Assembly (NCBI RefSeq): GCF_001426755.1
Contig: NZ_LMFJ01000002.1
Span: 348,038-412,037, forward strand
Length of the DNA: 64,000 bases
DNA from: Aeromicrobium sp. Root495
GTDB lineage: Bacteria > Actinomycetota > Actinomycetes > Propionibacteriales > Nocardioidaceae
Reading direction: 5' to 3'
Of this stretch, positions 34,199 to 43,452 are shown in pieces. Position 1 is the first letter of the stretch. Every line of letters begins with the position of its first letter. The position numbers were made by a program, and so were the translations under genes. The notes below the pieces were generated by a model. The model worked only from the letters and a program-made list of their open reading frames with translations, searched no databases and was not told where the DNA came from.

Positions 34199-35764
34199 AT
34201 GACGCGCACTCGGGCGAGCCGTCTTGTCGGCTCCATCACCTCAGCACTGATCGCTGCCAGCCTGCTCGTGGCCACGCCCGCGCAGGCCGCGGAGTACGGA
34301 CTGAGCGAGCCGGCCACGGGCTTCCGGACCGACTTCTCCACGTCGTCGCGCATCCAGTTCTCCTGGGAGCGAGCGGTGTCGCGCGTCAAGCAGCGCGTCG
34401 ACTACCAGGTCTCGATCGCCGGGAACCGTGAGATGCGCAAGGACTCCAACTACCAGTACAAGCTCATCAAGGGCTACTCCAAGACGTCGACCCGCAGCTC
34501 GAGCCGTCAGTCGGCGATCTTCGCGATCAAGGTGCCGCGCCTCCATGCGATGGGCGCTCGGATCTGGGTCCGCGTGCGCGCGGTGACGCCGTCGGGCAAG
34601 TACCACCGCGAGGACCCGCAGAAGGCCAGCAACCGCTACAGCGACGGCCTCCTGCCCAGCACCCCGTCGGCCGCCGGTCTGCAGGTGACGCCGTCGTGCA
34701 AGGGCTTCGCCGCTCGCTGGAGCGGCACCCCGCCGACCAACTCTCGCGGTGTGGCCGTGGGGTACCGCGAGGTGCTGGCCACGGGCGCCCTGGGCACGGA
34801 GAAGTACTACACGGGCCTGGAGCCGTCGGAGTCGGCGACGCTGTCAGGGCTCAAGGAGAACACCACGTATGTCGTGCGGGCCAAGGCCACGGCTGTCCGC
34901 CAGCGCAGTGGCTGGACGTCGGGCGAGCAGCGGGTGCGCACCAGCAGCTGCAGCGATCCCTTGCGCATCGGCTCCTACAACTCCCTCGTGGACACCGCCA
35001 CGGGCGTGGCGTCCTGGACGTCCAAGCGCGCGGCGCAGTCTGCGGCGGTCATCCGCGACAACGTCGACCTCGTGGGCGTGCAGGAGACCCGTCGCGTGAG
35101 CGGTCAGCTCAGCACGCTCCTCGACAAGCTGGGCCGAAGCACGTGGTCCCTCGCCGACGGCTCCCTCGGGGGCGTCCACGTGCTGTATCGCAGCGACAAG
35201 GTCGAGAAGATCAGTGAGCCGCTCTACAACGCGGTCGACCGCTCGTACCTCTCCAGCTCGTACAACGCGATCGCCGTGGCGCAGGCCTTCCGCACGAAGG
35301 ACGGCAGCCGGGCGCCCTTCGTGCTCGTGAGCCTGCACGCCTCCACCAGCACGAGCGACGCCAACCAGGCGGCGCAGGCGGAGAAGGCCACGCTCCTGGC
35401 CAAGGTGCTGAAGGAGCGGCGCAACCTCGATGCCGCCACTCCGGTGGTGGTGGTGGGCGACGTCAGCCTGGCCACGGGCGACGACCGGCGGACGGCCGTG
35501 CGCCGAGCCCTGGGCGAGTACCTGGGCAACGCCGAGTTCTTCTACTCGGGCCGGTCCCTCGACCTCTACAACTCCCGCAACGCCCTCATCAGGTGCCCCC
35601 CGCGCGTCTCCGGGGTGAAGGTCGACGGGATCTTCGGGAGCGATCGGGCCGCGATGAGCGCCTGGTGGATGCCCAAGTACGGATTCTCGAGCGGCTGCTT
35701 CCAGCGGGGCTTCCCGTCGGACCACAACCTCATCGCCGGGAAGTTCTGGTTCCCGGGATCCTAG
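34199..35764 (+). CDS. Secreted EEP-family nuclease/phosphatase paralog 2 (Asn-less)
   Basis: 521 aa, the closest relative of the preceding gene: signal peptide ending TPAQAAEYG, shared EDPQKASNRYSDGLLP in the fibronectin-like region and KYGFSSGCFQRGFPSDHNL at the C-terminus. EEP residues Asn (GSYNSLVD), Glu (VGVQETR), His (VSLHAS), Asp421 (VVGDVSL) and DHN are kept; Ser423 replaces the GDxN asparagine. Only 55 bp after paralog 1, so a recent tandem duplication followed by divergence is likely. Secreted; substrate unknown. Confidence 0.87.
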   Translation: MTRTRASRLVGSITSALIAASLLVATPAQAAEYGLSEPATGFRTDFSTSSRIQFSWERAVSRVKQRVDYQVSIAGNREMRKDSNYQYKLIKGYSKTSTRSSSRQSAIFAIKVPRLHAMGARIWVRVRAVTPSGKYHREDPQKASNRYSDGLLPSTPSAAGLQVTPSCKGFAARWSGTPPTNSRGVAVGYREVLATGALGTEKYYTGLEPSESATLSGLKENTTYVVRAKATAVRQRSGWTSGEQRVRTSSCSDPLRIGSYNSLVDTATGVASWTSKRAAQSAAVIRDNVDLVGVQETRRVSGQLSTLLDKLGRSTWSLADGSLGGVHVLYRSDKVEKISEPLYNAVDRSYLSSSYNAIAVAQAFRTKDGSRAPFVLVSLHASTSTSDANQAAQAEKATLLAKVLKERRNLDAATPVVVVGDVSLATGDDRRTAVRRALGEYLGNAEFFYSGRSLDLYNSRNALIRCPPRVSGVKVDGIFGSDRAAMSAWWMPKYGFSSGCFQRGFPSDHNLIAGKFWFPGS

Positions 35765-35780
35765 GAAGACAATCCCGGGA
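35751..35780 (+). terminator. Hairpin overlapping the end of EEP paralog 2
   Basis: TCCCGGGAT (35751-35759) pairs with ATCCCGGGA (35772-35780), a perfect 9-bp stem with a 12-nt loop that contains the TAG stop. It probably ends the transcript before paralog 3, which has its own TTTGACC (35791 region) promoter-like sequence. Confidence 0.5.
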
Positions 35781-35885
35781 TTCGGGGGACCTTTGACCCG
35801 GGTGGGCGTACGCTGACGAGGCTGGGTCCACCCTCGGGAGGACGGGTCCCGGCCTGCATCGTCCTCCGTACCTTGAGAGTTCGCG

Positions 35886-37814
35886 ATGTCGCTCCGTACC
35901 CTGTTCCGCCGCACCGCCGTCCCGGTCGCGGCCGCCGTCATCCTCGGTGCGGTCGCCGCCGTCCCGGCCGAGGCGGCGGTCGGTACGGTCGCCAAGCCCA
36001 CCCTGTACCAGGCGACCGTGGCCTCACCGGGCATCAAGGTCAGCTGGAAGGCCGTCTCCAGGGCCACCTCGTACCAGGTGCAGTACTCGACCTCGAGCGC
36101 CTTCCGCGGAGCGGTCACCAAGTCCCCCGGCAAGGTCACGAGCTACGTCGTGAAGGGCCTGACGCCCAAGAAGAAGTACTACTTCCGGGTGCGGGCCAAG
36201 ACCACTGCCTCGGTCGGCCGCTGGTCCCTGGCCGTGGCCAAGACGCGTCAGACCAACAAGCTGCTGGGCACCCCGACGGGCTACGCCGTCGTCGGCGACG
36301 GCGCGGACCTGATCGTGAAGTGGGTTCGCCCCAAGTCGTCGAACACCGACACCCCGATCTCCTACCGCCTCGCGCTCGGTGACTACCGCCAGGTGGACGA
36401 CAAGATCCTGACCGATCCCGAGGACGGACGGACCCGGTACTACCGATCGGGCTCGCTCAGGACCTCGAGCGCGGCCCCCAAGCTCCGGGTGAAGGGCGCG
36501 CCCGCGCTCACGCTGAACGGCTTCGGTCGGGCGGTGTACGTGCAGATCCTCTCGCAGAACTCCGACGGCAGCTGGAAGAGCGACGGCGGCAAGGCCGCGA
36601 CCCGCACGGCGTTCGGCGTCGTGCCTGCAGAACCCGACACGACGGCCGGCATCACGGCGACGGCCGGTTGCACCAACGTGGTCGTCCGCTGGAACAAGGG
36701 CATCCCGGCGAACGCCACCGGCCTCGAGGCCCGCGTCTACGACGCCGTCGGCGCTCTCGTGACGACCGTCCGCGGGAACGCGGTGTCCGAGTCGGTCAAC
36801 GTCCCGGGGCTCAAGGCCGGCAGCTCCTACCTCGTCGAGGCCCGAGCCACCAACGCCGACAAGTCGAGCGTGGGCTGGTCGAACCGCGTGGCCGTCACCA
36901 CGGCGAGCGCGTGCGCCGCGGCGATCAAGGTCGGCACGTACAACATCGTGAAGAACGACATCGCAGGCGTGCCGAGCTGGAGCTCGCGCCGCGCCCGGGT
37001 GGCCCAGATGATCAAGGACAGCGGCGCCGCCGTGGTCGGCCTCCAGGAGACGCGGTTCGGCGACAAGTGTGACCCGGCGGACCAGCAGCTGAACCAGCTG
37101 CTCAGCTCGCTCGGCGGCACGTGGCGGTCGGAGAACAACGGCAGGAACGTCGACGGCTGCAACCGCGTGGGCAAGATCAATGCCTTCCGCGCCGGTGTCC
37201 ACCTCGTCTACGACACCACGAAGGTCGCGCCGGTCGACGGCCTCGTGGCCAAGGGCGTCAATCCCGACGGTCAGACCGACAAGGAGTACGCGGTCGGTCA
37301 GGTCTTCCAGACCCTGGACGCGGCCCCGACGAAGTTCGTCGCGGTGACGCTGCACACCGACTCCACCCTGGGCTCCTCCTACACGCAGGCGCAGAAGGAG
37401 GCGTACTGGAAGATGCAGGCGGGCAAGGCGCTCGGCCTGGCCGCGGAGCTTCGCTCCGACGCCGGTCTGCCGGCCACGGCCCCCACGCTGATGGTCGGGG
37501 ACTTCAACCTGCAGCGCTCGGAGTGGAACGACACCCCCGTCCGTGCCGGTCTCGGCGCCCAGCTCACCGACGCTCGCAGCTGGAACCCGGCGGTGCCGTT
37601 CACCCGGCTCAACTCCCAGAACGACTTCCAGCAGTGCGGCCACGCGGGAGAGGTCGGCGTCAACGTGGACGGCATCTTCTCCCAGGGCAGGGCCAGCGCC
37701 ACCGGCTGGAAGATGATGCTTCCCGGGGACGGCTCCTTCGCGCAGGGCTGCTACGACGAGGTGCCGCCGTCCGACCACAACATGCTCGTGGGGACGTTCG
37801 TCCTCGGGTCCTGA
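35886..37814 (+). CDS. Secreted EEP-family nuclease/phosphatase with fibronectin III repeats (paralog 3)
   Basis: 642 aa. Signal peptide ends near VPAEAAVG. A canonical fibronectin III domain (TSYQVQYSTSSAF, about residues 57-69; YYFRVRAKTT, about 99-108) and two further FN3-like regions lead into the EEP domain (about 350-642). Here the catalytic set is complete: Asn in VGTYNIV, Glu in GLQETRFG, His in TLHTDS, Asp539-Phe-Asn541 in VGDFNLQ, Asp in VDGIF and DHN in PSDHNML. It is the probable active ancestor-like member of the trio. Its stop abuts the convergent sirtuin stop directly. Confidence 0.88.
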   Translation: MSLRTLFRRTAVPVAAAVILGAVAAVPAEAAVGTVAKPTLYQATVASPGIKVSWKAVSRATSYQVQYSTSSAFRGAVTKSPGKVTSYVVKGLTPKKKYYFRVRAKTTASVGRWSLAVAKTRQTNKLLGTPTGYAVVGDGADLIVKWVRPKSSNTDTPISYRLALGDYRQVDDKILTDPEDGRTRYYRSGSLRTSSAAPKLRVKGAPALTLNGFGRAVYVQILSQNSDGSWKSDGGKAATRTAFGVVPAEPDTTAGITATAGCTNVVVRWNKGIPANATGLEARVYDAVGALVTTVRGNAVSESVNVPGLKAGSSYLVEARATNADKSSVGWSNRVAVTTASACAAAIKVGTYNIVKNDIAGVPSWSSRRARVAQMIKDSGAAVVGLQETRFGDKCDPADQQLNQLLSSLGGTWRSENNGRNVDGCNRVGKINAFRAGVHLVYDTTKVAPVDGLVAKGVNPDGQTDKEYAVGQVFQTLDAAPTKFVAVTLHTDSTLGSSYTQAQKEAYWKMQAGKALGLAAELRSDAGLPATAPTLMVGDFNLQRSEWNDTPVRAGLGAQLTDARSWNPAVPFTRLNSQNDFQQCGHAGEVGVNVDGIFSQGRASATGWKMMLPGDGSFAQGCYDEVPPSDHNMLVGTFVLGS

Positions 37815-38606
37815 TCAGGTTCCGACCAGGTCCGTCCACGCGGCGAGGGTCTCGGCGCACCCCGCGTCGAGCTTGACGGTCGCGAGGTCGTCGCCGCGGG
37901 TCGTGCCGCGGTTGACGATCACGACCGGGATGCGGAGGGCGTGCGCGCGACGCACGAACCGCAGACCGCTCATGACGTGGAGCGACGAGCCGAGCACCAG
38001 CAGCGCGCGGGCGGACTCGGTGAGGTCGAAGCAGTGCTGCACGAGTGGCTTGGGCACGCTCTCGCCGAAGAACACCACGTCGGGCTTGAGCCGTCCACCG
38101 CACGCCTCGCACGGAGCCACCACGAAGCCGGCGGTCTCGTCGAGCTCGGCGTCGCCGTCGGGGGCGAAGTCGGCCGCGTGCTCGGTCCAGCCGGGGTTCA
38201 GCGCGTCGAGTCGGGCCTGCACGTCGGCCCGACGGGTCCGCGCGTCGCAGTCGATGCAGCGCACCCGGTCGATCCGGCCGTGGAGGTCGATCACGTCCTG
38301 GTGGCCGGCCGACTCGTGCAGACCGTCGATGTTCTGGGTGATGAGTCCGTGGAGCCGACCCTCGCGCTGCATCGCCACGAGCGCGTGGTGGGTGGCGTTG
38401 GGCTCGGCCGTGCCCATCTTGCTCCAGCCCACGTGGGCCCGGGCCCAGTACCGCTGGTGGGCCTCCGGCGTCGCGATGAATTCCTGGTACGTCATGGGGC
38501 TGCGGGGCACCGAGCCCGGACCGCGGTAGTCGGGGATGCCCGAGTCGGTGGACACGCCGGCGCCCGTCAGCACCAGCACCCCCGTCTCGGGCAGGACGTC
38601 GTTCAC
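37815..38606 (-). CDS. Sir2 family NAD-dependent protein deacylase
   Basis: 263 aa. Removes acyl groups from lysines using NAD. NAD-binding GAGVSTDSGIPDYRG (about residues 16-30), TQNIDGLH (about 89-96), catalytic His in DLHGRI (about 108) and two zinc Cys pairs (CIDC about 117-120, CEAC about 166-169). The 45-residue span between Cys pairs is longer than in CobB. VLGSSLHVMSG supplies the ribose-binding loop. Lacks the Tyr/Arg pair of desuccinylases as far as can be seen, so probably a deacetylase. Confidence 0.92.
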   Translation of the reverse strand: MNDVLPETGVLVLTGAGVSTDSGIPDYRGPGSVPRSPMTYQEFIATPEAHQRYWARAHVGWSKMGTAEPNATHHALVAMQREGRLHGLITQNIDGLHESAGHQDVIDLHGRIDRVRCIDCDARTRRADVQARLDALNPGWTEHAADFAPDGDAELDETAGFVVAPCEACGGRLKPDVVFFGESVPKPLVQHCFDLTESARALLVLGSSLHVMSGLRFVRRAHALRIPVVIVNRGTTRGDDLATVKLDAGCAETLAAWTDLVGT

Positions 38607-38689
38607 CCCTCCAGGGTAGGTCGCGACGTGTGACCGTTCCGCTCGAACCGAGCACGTTCCAGGTGCATCGCCACTGACCGGGCGGCGGG

Positions 38690-39220
38690 CTACTGCGCCA
38701 GCTCGATGAGCTTCTTGACCGTCGTGAGGTTGCGGCCGGTGCCCTGGACGCCCAGCATCTTGGCGATGCGGGGAGCCGTGAGCTTGGACTGGGCGGCGCC
38801 CTCGCGGTACCGGATGTGCAGGTCCTGTCCGATGACCTTCACGTCCTCGTGCTCCCAGCCGTGGGACTCGAACGCCTCCACCGCCTCGGGGAGGGGGATG
38901 CCGGTGAGGGCGTAGACGTAGGAGAACCTGGCCTCCACCACCTCGAACGGGTGCGCGTCGAGCGCACGGCGAAGGTCGTCCGCGGAGCGCGAGACGACCT
39001 CGCGGAAGTAGCCGAACCGGTCCTCGATGGCCTTCTCCAGGGCGCGGTCGAACGCGTCGGTGTCGACCGGCGGCGTGCAGATCAGGTTGCCGGACGCGAT
39101 GTACGTGCTCACGTCGGCGGCCCCGAGCGACTCGGCGATCTCTCGCAGCTCGGCCATGGGCAGCTTGGCGCCGCCGACGTTGACGGCGCGGATCAGGACG
39201 ACGCGACGGGACACGGGCAC
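38690..39220 (-). CDS. DUF1697 domain-containing protein
   Basis: 176 aa. The N-terminus RRVVLIRAVNVGGAKLPMAELR and TYIASGNLICTPP (about residues 39-51) are the family signatures, and RIAKMLGVQGTGRNLTTVKKL (quoted in part as GTGRNLTTVKKL) closes the domain. Widespread, uncharacterised cytoplasmic protein. Lies 1 bp downstream of the small membrane protein gene on the same strand. Confidence 0.9.
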   Translation of the reverse strand: MPVSRRVVLIRAVNVGGAKLPMAELREIAESLGAADVSTYIASGNLICTPPVDTDAFDRALEKAIEDRFGYFREVVSRSADDLRRALDAHPFEVVEARFSYVYALTGIPLPEAVEAFESHGWEHEDVKVIGQDLHIRYREGAAQSKLTAPRIAKMLGVQGTGRNLTTVKKLIELAQ

Positions 39221-39221
39221 C

Positions 39222-39572
39222 TCAGCGGGTCATGAGGAAGACGAACAGGACGGTGACCGCGGCCAGGGCCGCCAGGCCCAGCAGGGCCCATGGCCAGGAG
39301 GCCCGGTCGCGGTGGGTCGTGCGGACGATGACGAGGGGGACGACGACCACGAGGACCACCAGCAGGACCCAGTAGCCGACGAGCGTCGAGCCGAAGTAGC
39401 CCATGTCGCACACGCGCGGCTCGTCGTCGACCGAGCCGCACGAGTCGGTCATGAAGACCGAGGTCACGGCGAGGAGGGCGAGGACCGCACTGGCCAACAG
39501 CTGCACGACGTAGAGCGACCACGACACCGTCCGGTCGACGGGTCGTGGCCGATGCTCCACGTTCTGGTTCAT
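39222..39572 (-). CDS. Small membrane protein (hypothetical)
   Basis: 116 aa with three membrane segments (about residues 18-40, 65-85 and 92-114). The loop after helix 1 contains two cysteines (DSCGSV and PRVCDMG) that could form an extracytoplasmic disulfide. No family recognised. Ends 1 bp before the DUF1697 gene, suggesting co-transcription. Confidence 0.7.
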   Translation of the reverse strand: MNQNVEHRPRPVDRTVSWSLYVVQLLASAVLALLAVTSVFMTDSCGSVDDEPRVCDMGYFGSTLVGYWVLLVVLVVVVPLVIVRTTHRDRASWPWALLGLAALAAVTVLFVFLMTR

Positions 39573-39604
39573 CCGGCGAGCCTAGGGGCTGCACCGGGGC
39601 GGCG

Positions 39605-39859
39605 TCAGGCCCTTCGGGCGACCTGACGGTAGATGAGCAGCGCCACGATGGCGCCGATGATGGACAGGATGAGTCCCGCGGCGTTGAAGTCGAGGATCTT
39701 GCCGTCGTTGAAGAGTGCCGCGATGGCGCCTCCGACGAACGATCCGACGATGCCGAGGATGGTGGTCGCGACGATTCCCATGGAGTCGTCACCCGGCACG
39801 AGCGCGCGAGCGAGCAGTCCGGCGATGAATCCGACGACGATGAAGATGATGATTCCCAT
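39605..39859 (-). CDS. GlsB/YeaQ/YmgE family stress-response membrane protein
   Basis: 84 aa from ATG 39859. Three hydrophobic helices with the family pattern GFIAGLLARALVPGDD (about residues 9-24), GIVGSFVGGAIA (about 36-47) and a C-terminal GLILSIIGAIVALLIY. Usually linked to general stress; mechanism unknown. Lies just upstream of the small membrane protein gene. Confidence 0.9.
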   Translation of the reverse strand: MGIIIFIVVGFIAGLLARALVPGDDSMGIVATTILGIVGSFVGGAIAALFNDGKILDFNAAGLILSIIGAIVALLIYRQVARRA

Positions 39860-39912
39860 CCCGCCAACGTAGGGGTGATCCGCCCGGTCCGCCTGTCGGC
39901 GACCGGTGCCGG

Positions 39913-41061
39913 CTACCGGACGCGGTGCGGGTGCTCCGTCTCGCGGTCCTGGAACGTCAGGATCGCCGGGTTGAGCACGTGTCCGCCGCGGATCTCGGTG
40001 GCCCGACGCAGGGTCTCGTCGCCCTCGCACGCCTCGGGTCCGCTGAGCACGGTGCGCAGGAACGGCAGGAGCGCCGCGCTGTTCTCCCAGGTGGCCGACG
40101 CCCACAGGTAGGACGGGCTGTGGTCGACCGCGTAGTAGAGGACGTGGTCGCCCACGGTGAAGGCCGGGTCGTCGAAGCCGGTGGGCCGGGCCCAGCTGAA
40201 GCCCATCCCCTCGTCGCACGAGACGTCGACGATGAGGCTGCCGCGGCGGAAGGCGGCGAGGTCGTCCTCGACGAGGTAGGTGACGGGGTCGAGCGGGTCC
40301 TGCAGGGTGCAGTTGACGATGATGTCGTTCTCGGCGAGGTAGGCGGCCAGCGGCTCGCGCCCGCGCTCGGTGATGACGCTCATGGAGGTCTGGTCGGGCG
40401 CAGGGTCGATCTGGCGGATCCGCACCGAGTGGATGGGCGATCCCACGGCGGCGACCTCACGGTTGGTGAGGACGGCCACCTCGTGCACGCCGTGTGCGTT
40501 GAGCGCGGTGACGGCCCCCCGGGCCGTGGCGCCGAAGCCGATGACGATGGCCGAGAGCCGGCGCCCGTAGTCGCCGGTGATGCCGGCCAGCTGCATGGCG
40601 TGGATGACCGAGCTGTAGCCGGCGAGCTCGTTGTTCTTGTGGAACACGTGCAGGCCCACGCCACCGGCGCTCGTCCAGTGGTTCATGACCTCGAAGGCCA
40701 CGAGGGTGAGCTCGCGGTCGATCGCGACCTGGGTGAGGGCGGTGTCCTGCACGCAGTGCGGCCAGCCCCACAGCGTGGCACCCGGCCGCATCGCCTCGAC
40801 GTCGGCGAGCTGCGGCTTGGGCAGCAGCACGACGTCGGACTCGGCGATGAGCTCCTCGCGGGAGGCCATGCCGGCCACCAGTCCGGACAGCTCGTCGTCA
40901 GGGAAGCCGAAGCGCTCGCCGTAGCCGTGCTCGAGGCGGATGACGGCGCGGACGTCGTCGTCGAGGTTGGCCAGGTGGTCCGGGTGGAGCGGGAGGCGGT
41001 GCTCGTTCTCCTTGGCGGAGGTTCCGATGACGCCGAGCGTGCGAAGCGACGAGCCGCTCAT
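39913..41061 (-). CDS. N5-(carboxyethyl)ornithine synthase-like / alanine dehydrogenase-related enzyme
   Basis: 382 aa. Alanine dehydrogenase/saccharopine-type dehydrogenase fold: the N-terminal KENEHRLPLHPDHLANL (about residues 17-33) carries the Arg of the substrate site. HWTSAGGVGLHVFHKNNELAGY is in the middle, and the Rossmann motif VIGFGATARGAVTAL is at about 170-184. The best match by pattern is carboxyethylornithine synthase, which condenses pyruvate with ornithine using NADPH. Exact amino acid partner is unproven. Confidence 0.8.
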   Translation of the reverse strand: MSGSSLRTLGVIGTSAKENEHRLPLHPDHLANLDDDVRAVIRLEHGYGERFGFPDDELSGLVAGMASREELIAESDVVLLPKPQLADVEAMRPGATLWGWPHCVQDTALTQVAIDRELTLVAFEVMNHWTSAGGVGLHVFHKNNELAGYSSVIHAMQLAGITGDYGRRLSAIVIGFGATARGAVTALNAHGVHEVAVLTNREVAAVGSPIHSVRIRQIDPAPDQTSMSVITERGREPLAAYLAENDIIVNCTLQDPLDPVTYLVEDDLAAFRRGSLIVDVSCDEGMGFSWARPTGFDDPAFTVGDHVLYYAVDHSPSYLWASATWENSAALLPFLRTVLSGPEACEGDETLRRATEIRGGHVLNPAILTFQDRETEHPHRVR

Positions 41062-41131
41062 GGTGGTCCTTCAGGTGGAGCGCCTGGACGGCGCTGTGCT
41101 GCGACCCTACGCGCCCGGACCGCCCTCGGGA

Positions 41132-43180
41132 TCAGAGCCGTGCCGCGAGCTCCGTGGCCTGCTTGATGGCGCGCTTGGCGTCGAGCTCGGCGGCGACGTC
41201 GGCGCCACCGATCACGTGGACCGGGGTGCCTGCGGCCTCGAGCGGCTCGACGAGCTCGCGGACCGACTCCTGACCCGTGCAGAGGACGATCGTGTCGGCC
41301 TTGATGAGCATCTCGAGCGGCTCGGACTTCTCGGTGTCGCGGACCGTGACGTGCAGGCCGTCGTCGTCGATCCGGTCGTACGAGACGCCCTTGATCATCT
41401 CCACGCCGGAGTCCTTGAGCGTGGCGCGGTGCACCCAGCCCGAGGTCTTGCCGAGGCCCTTGCCCAGCTCCGTGGTCTTGCGCTGCAGGAGGTAGACCCG
41501 GCGCCGCGCGGGCGCCCGCACCTTGGTGCCGAGGCCGCCCCGCTCACCGCCGTCGGCGAGGGAGGGGTCGACGACGCCCCAGCGCTCCATCCAGTGCTCC
41601 ACGGTCTCGTCGGGGTCGTGCAGCAGGAACTCGCTCACGTCGAACCCGATGCCTCCGGCGCCCAGGACGGCCACGGTCTCGCCGACGGGGACCCGCTCGC
41701 CGACGACCTGCTGGTAGGTCACGACGGAGGGGTGGTCGACGCCGGGGATGGTGGGCACGCGCGGCTCCACGCCGGTGGCCAGGACCACCTCGTCGAAGCC
41801 GCGGAGCGTCTCGACGTCGGCACGGGTCTCGAGGTGCAGGCGGATGCCACGCACCTCGATCATCCGGGTGTAGTAGCGGATCGTCTCCTTGAACTCCTCC
41901 TTGCCGGGGATCTCCATGGCCAGCTTGAACTGACCACCGATCTCCGGGGCGGACTCGAAGAGGTCGACCTCGTGGCCGCGGCCGGCCAGCTCGACGGCGG
42001 CCGCGAGGCCGGCCGGGCCGGCACCCACGACGGCGATCTTCTTGGCCTGGCGCGTGGGCAGCAGGACCAGCTCGGTCTCGAAGGCCGCGCGGGGGTTCAG
42101 CATGCAGGTGGCGCGCTGGTTCTTGAACGTGTGGTCGAGGCACGCCTGGTTGCACGCGATGCACGTGATGATCTCGTCGGCGCGGCCCTCGGAGGCCTTC
42201 TTCACGAACTCGGGGTCGGCGAGGAGGGGGCGGGCCATGGAGATGAGGTCGGCCTGGCCGTCGGCCAGGATCTGCTCCGCGACCTCGGGGGTGTTGATGC
42301 GGTTGGACGCGACGACGGGCACGTTCACGGCCTCGCGCAGCCGTCCGGTGAGCGGCGCGAAGGCGGCGCGCGGCACCGACGTGACGATGGTGGGGATCCG
42401 CGCCTCGTGCCAGCCGATGCCGGTGTTGATGATCGAGACTCCGACCTCCTCCAGCCGGTGTGCGAGCTCGATCGTCTCCTCCCAGCTCTGGGCGTCGTCG
42501 ACGAGGTCGAGGACGCTCATGCGGTAGAGCACGATGAAGTCGTCGCCCACGAGCTCGCGGGTGCGCTTCACGATCTCGACGGGGAACCGCATGCGTTTCT
42601 CGGCGGTGCCGCCCCAGGCGTCGGTGCGGTTGTTGGTGCGCGCCGTGATCATCTGGTTGATGAGGTAGCCCTCGGAGCCCATGATCTCGACGCCGTCGTA
42701 GCCGGCCCGCTTGGCCAGGGCCGACGCCTTGGCAAAGTCGGTGGCCGTGCGGTCGATCTCCTTGGCGCTGAACGCGCGTGGCTTGAAGGGCGAGATGGGC
42801 GACTTGCGGGTCGACGCGCTCTTCACGAACGGGTGGTAGCCGTACCGGCCGGCGTGCAGCACCTGCATCGCGATCTTGCCGTCGTGCTCGTGCACCGCGT
42901 CGGTGACCGTCTTGTGGCGGTCGGCGATCTTGGTGCTGTTCATCGTCCCGCCGAACGGCAGGAGCCAGCCCGTGCGGTTGGGGGAGATGCCGCCGGTGAT
43001 GCTGAGCGCCACGCCGCCCTTGGCCCGCTCGGCGAAGTAGGCGGCCCACTTCTCGAGGTCCTTGGCCTTGTCCTCCAGCTTGGAGTGGATCGAGCCCATG
43101 ATGACGCGGTTGCGCAGCGTCGTGTGGCCGAGGTCGAGGGGGCTGAGGAGGTGCGGGTACTGGGTCGACTGGTCGGTCAT
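41132..43180 (-). CDS. fadH: NADPH-dependent 2,4-dienoyl-CoA reductase (FadH-like)
   Basis: 682 aa. Needed to degrade unsaturated fatty acids. An N-terminal old-yellow-enzyme TIM barrel with FMN (LLSPLDLGHTTLRNRVIMGS-type start, HAGRYGYHP about residues 106-114) leads to the 4Fe-4S cluster motif CIACNQACLDHTFKNQRATC (about 334-353). C-terminal FAD/NADPH domains follow with VVGAGPAGLAAAVELAGRGH (about 382-401). Full family length. Divergent from a small membrane gene with almost no space between. Confidence 0.93.
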   Translation of the reverse strand: MTDQSTQYPHLLSPLDLGHTTLRNRVIMGSIHSKLEDKAKDLEKWAAYFAERAKGGVALSITGGISPNRTGWLLPFGGTMNSTKIADRHKTVTDAVHEHDGKIAMQVLHAGRYGYHPFVKSASTRKSPISPFKPRAFSAKEIDRTATDFAKASALAKRAGYDGVEIMGSEGYLINQMITARTNNRTDAWGGTAEKRMRFPVEIVKRTRELVGDDFIVLYRMSVLDLVDDAQSWEETIELAHRLEEVGVSIINTGIGWHEARIPTIVTSVPRAAFAPLTGRLREAVNVPVVASNRINTPEVAEQILADGQADLISMARPLLADPEFVKKASEGRADEIITCIACNQACLDHTFKNQRATCMLNPRAAFETELVLLPTRQAKKIAVVGAGPAGLAAAVELAGRGHEVDLFESAPEIGGQFKLAMEIPGKEEFKETIRYYTRMIEVRGIRLHLETRADVETLRGFDEVVLATGVEPRVPTIPGVDHPSVVTYQQVVGERVPVGETVAVLGAGGIGFDVSEFLLHDPDETVEHWMERWGVVDPSLADGGERGGLGTKVRAPARRRVYLLQRKTTELGKGLGKTSGWVHRATLKDSGVEMIKGVSYDRIDDDGLHVTVRDTEKSEPLEMLIKADTIVLCTGQESVRELVEPLEAAGTPVHVIGGADVAAELDAKRAIKQATELAARL

Positions 43181-43206
43181 GAGGCGTGCTCCTGTTTCAT
43201 GGGGGA

Positions 43207-43452
43207 GTGATCTCGAAGCTCTCGGCGCGGCTGCTCGTGGTGGCCGGTCTGTTCAACGTCGTCATCTGGCCGCGCTTCGCGAAGGCCGTCACCGACGACG
43301 ACCGTGCGTGGGCGGGCGAGCACTGGCACAGCACGCCGCAGTCGTTCTTCTGGGTGCACGCCGTGCTGATCGTGACGGCCATGCTGCTCGGCGTCGTGGT
43401 GCTGGTGATCGGCGTGAAGGCTCTGCGTCATCGCTCGGCCCCCAAGGCCTGA
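43207..43452 (+). CDS. SCO4848 family membrane protein
   Basis: 81 aa from GTG 43207; a GTG at 43186 would add seven residues. Two membrane helices surround the conserved IIWPxF-type stretch (VVIWPRFAKAV), DDDRAW and TPQSFFWVHAVLIV. Matches the actinobacterial SCO4848 family by pattern. Function unknown. Its 3' end overlaps the convergent PadR gene by 25 nt. Confidence 0.75.
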   Translation: MISKLSARLLVVAGLFNVVIWPRFAKAVTDDDRAWAGEHWHSTPQSFFWVHAVLIVTAMLLGVVVLVIGVKALRHRSAPKA

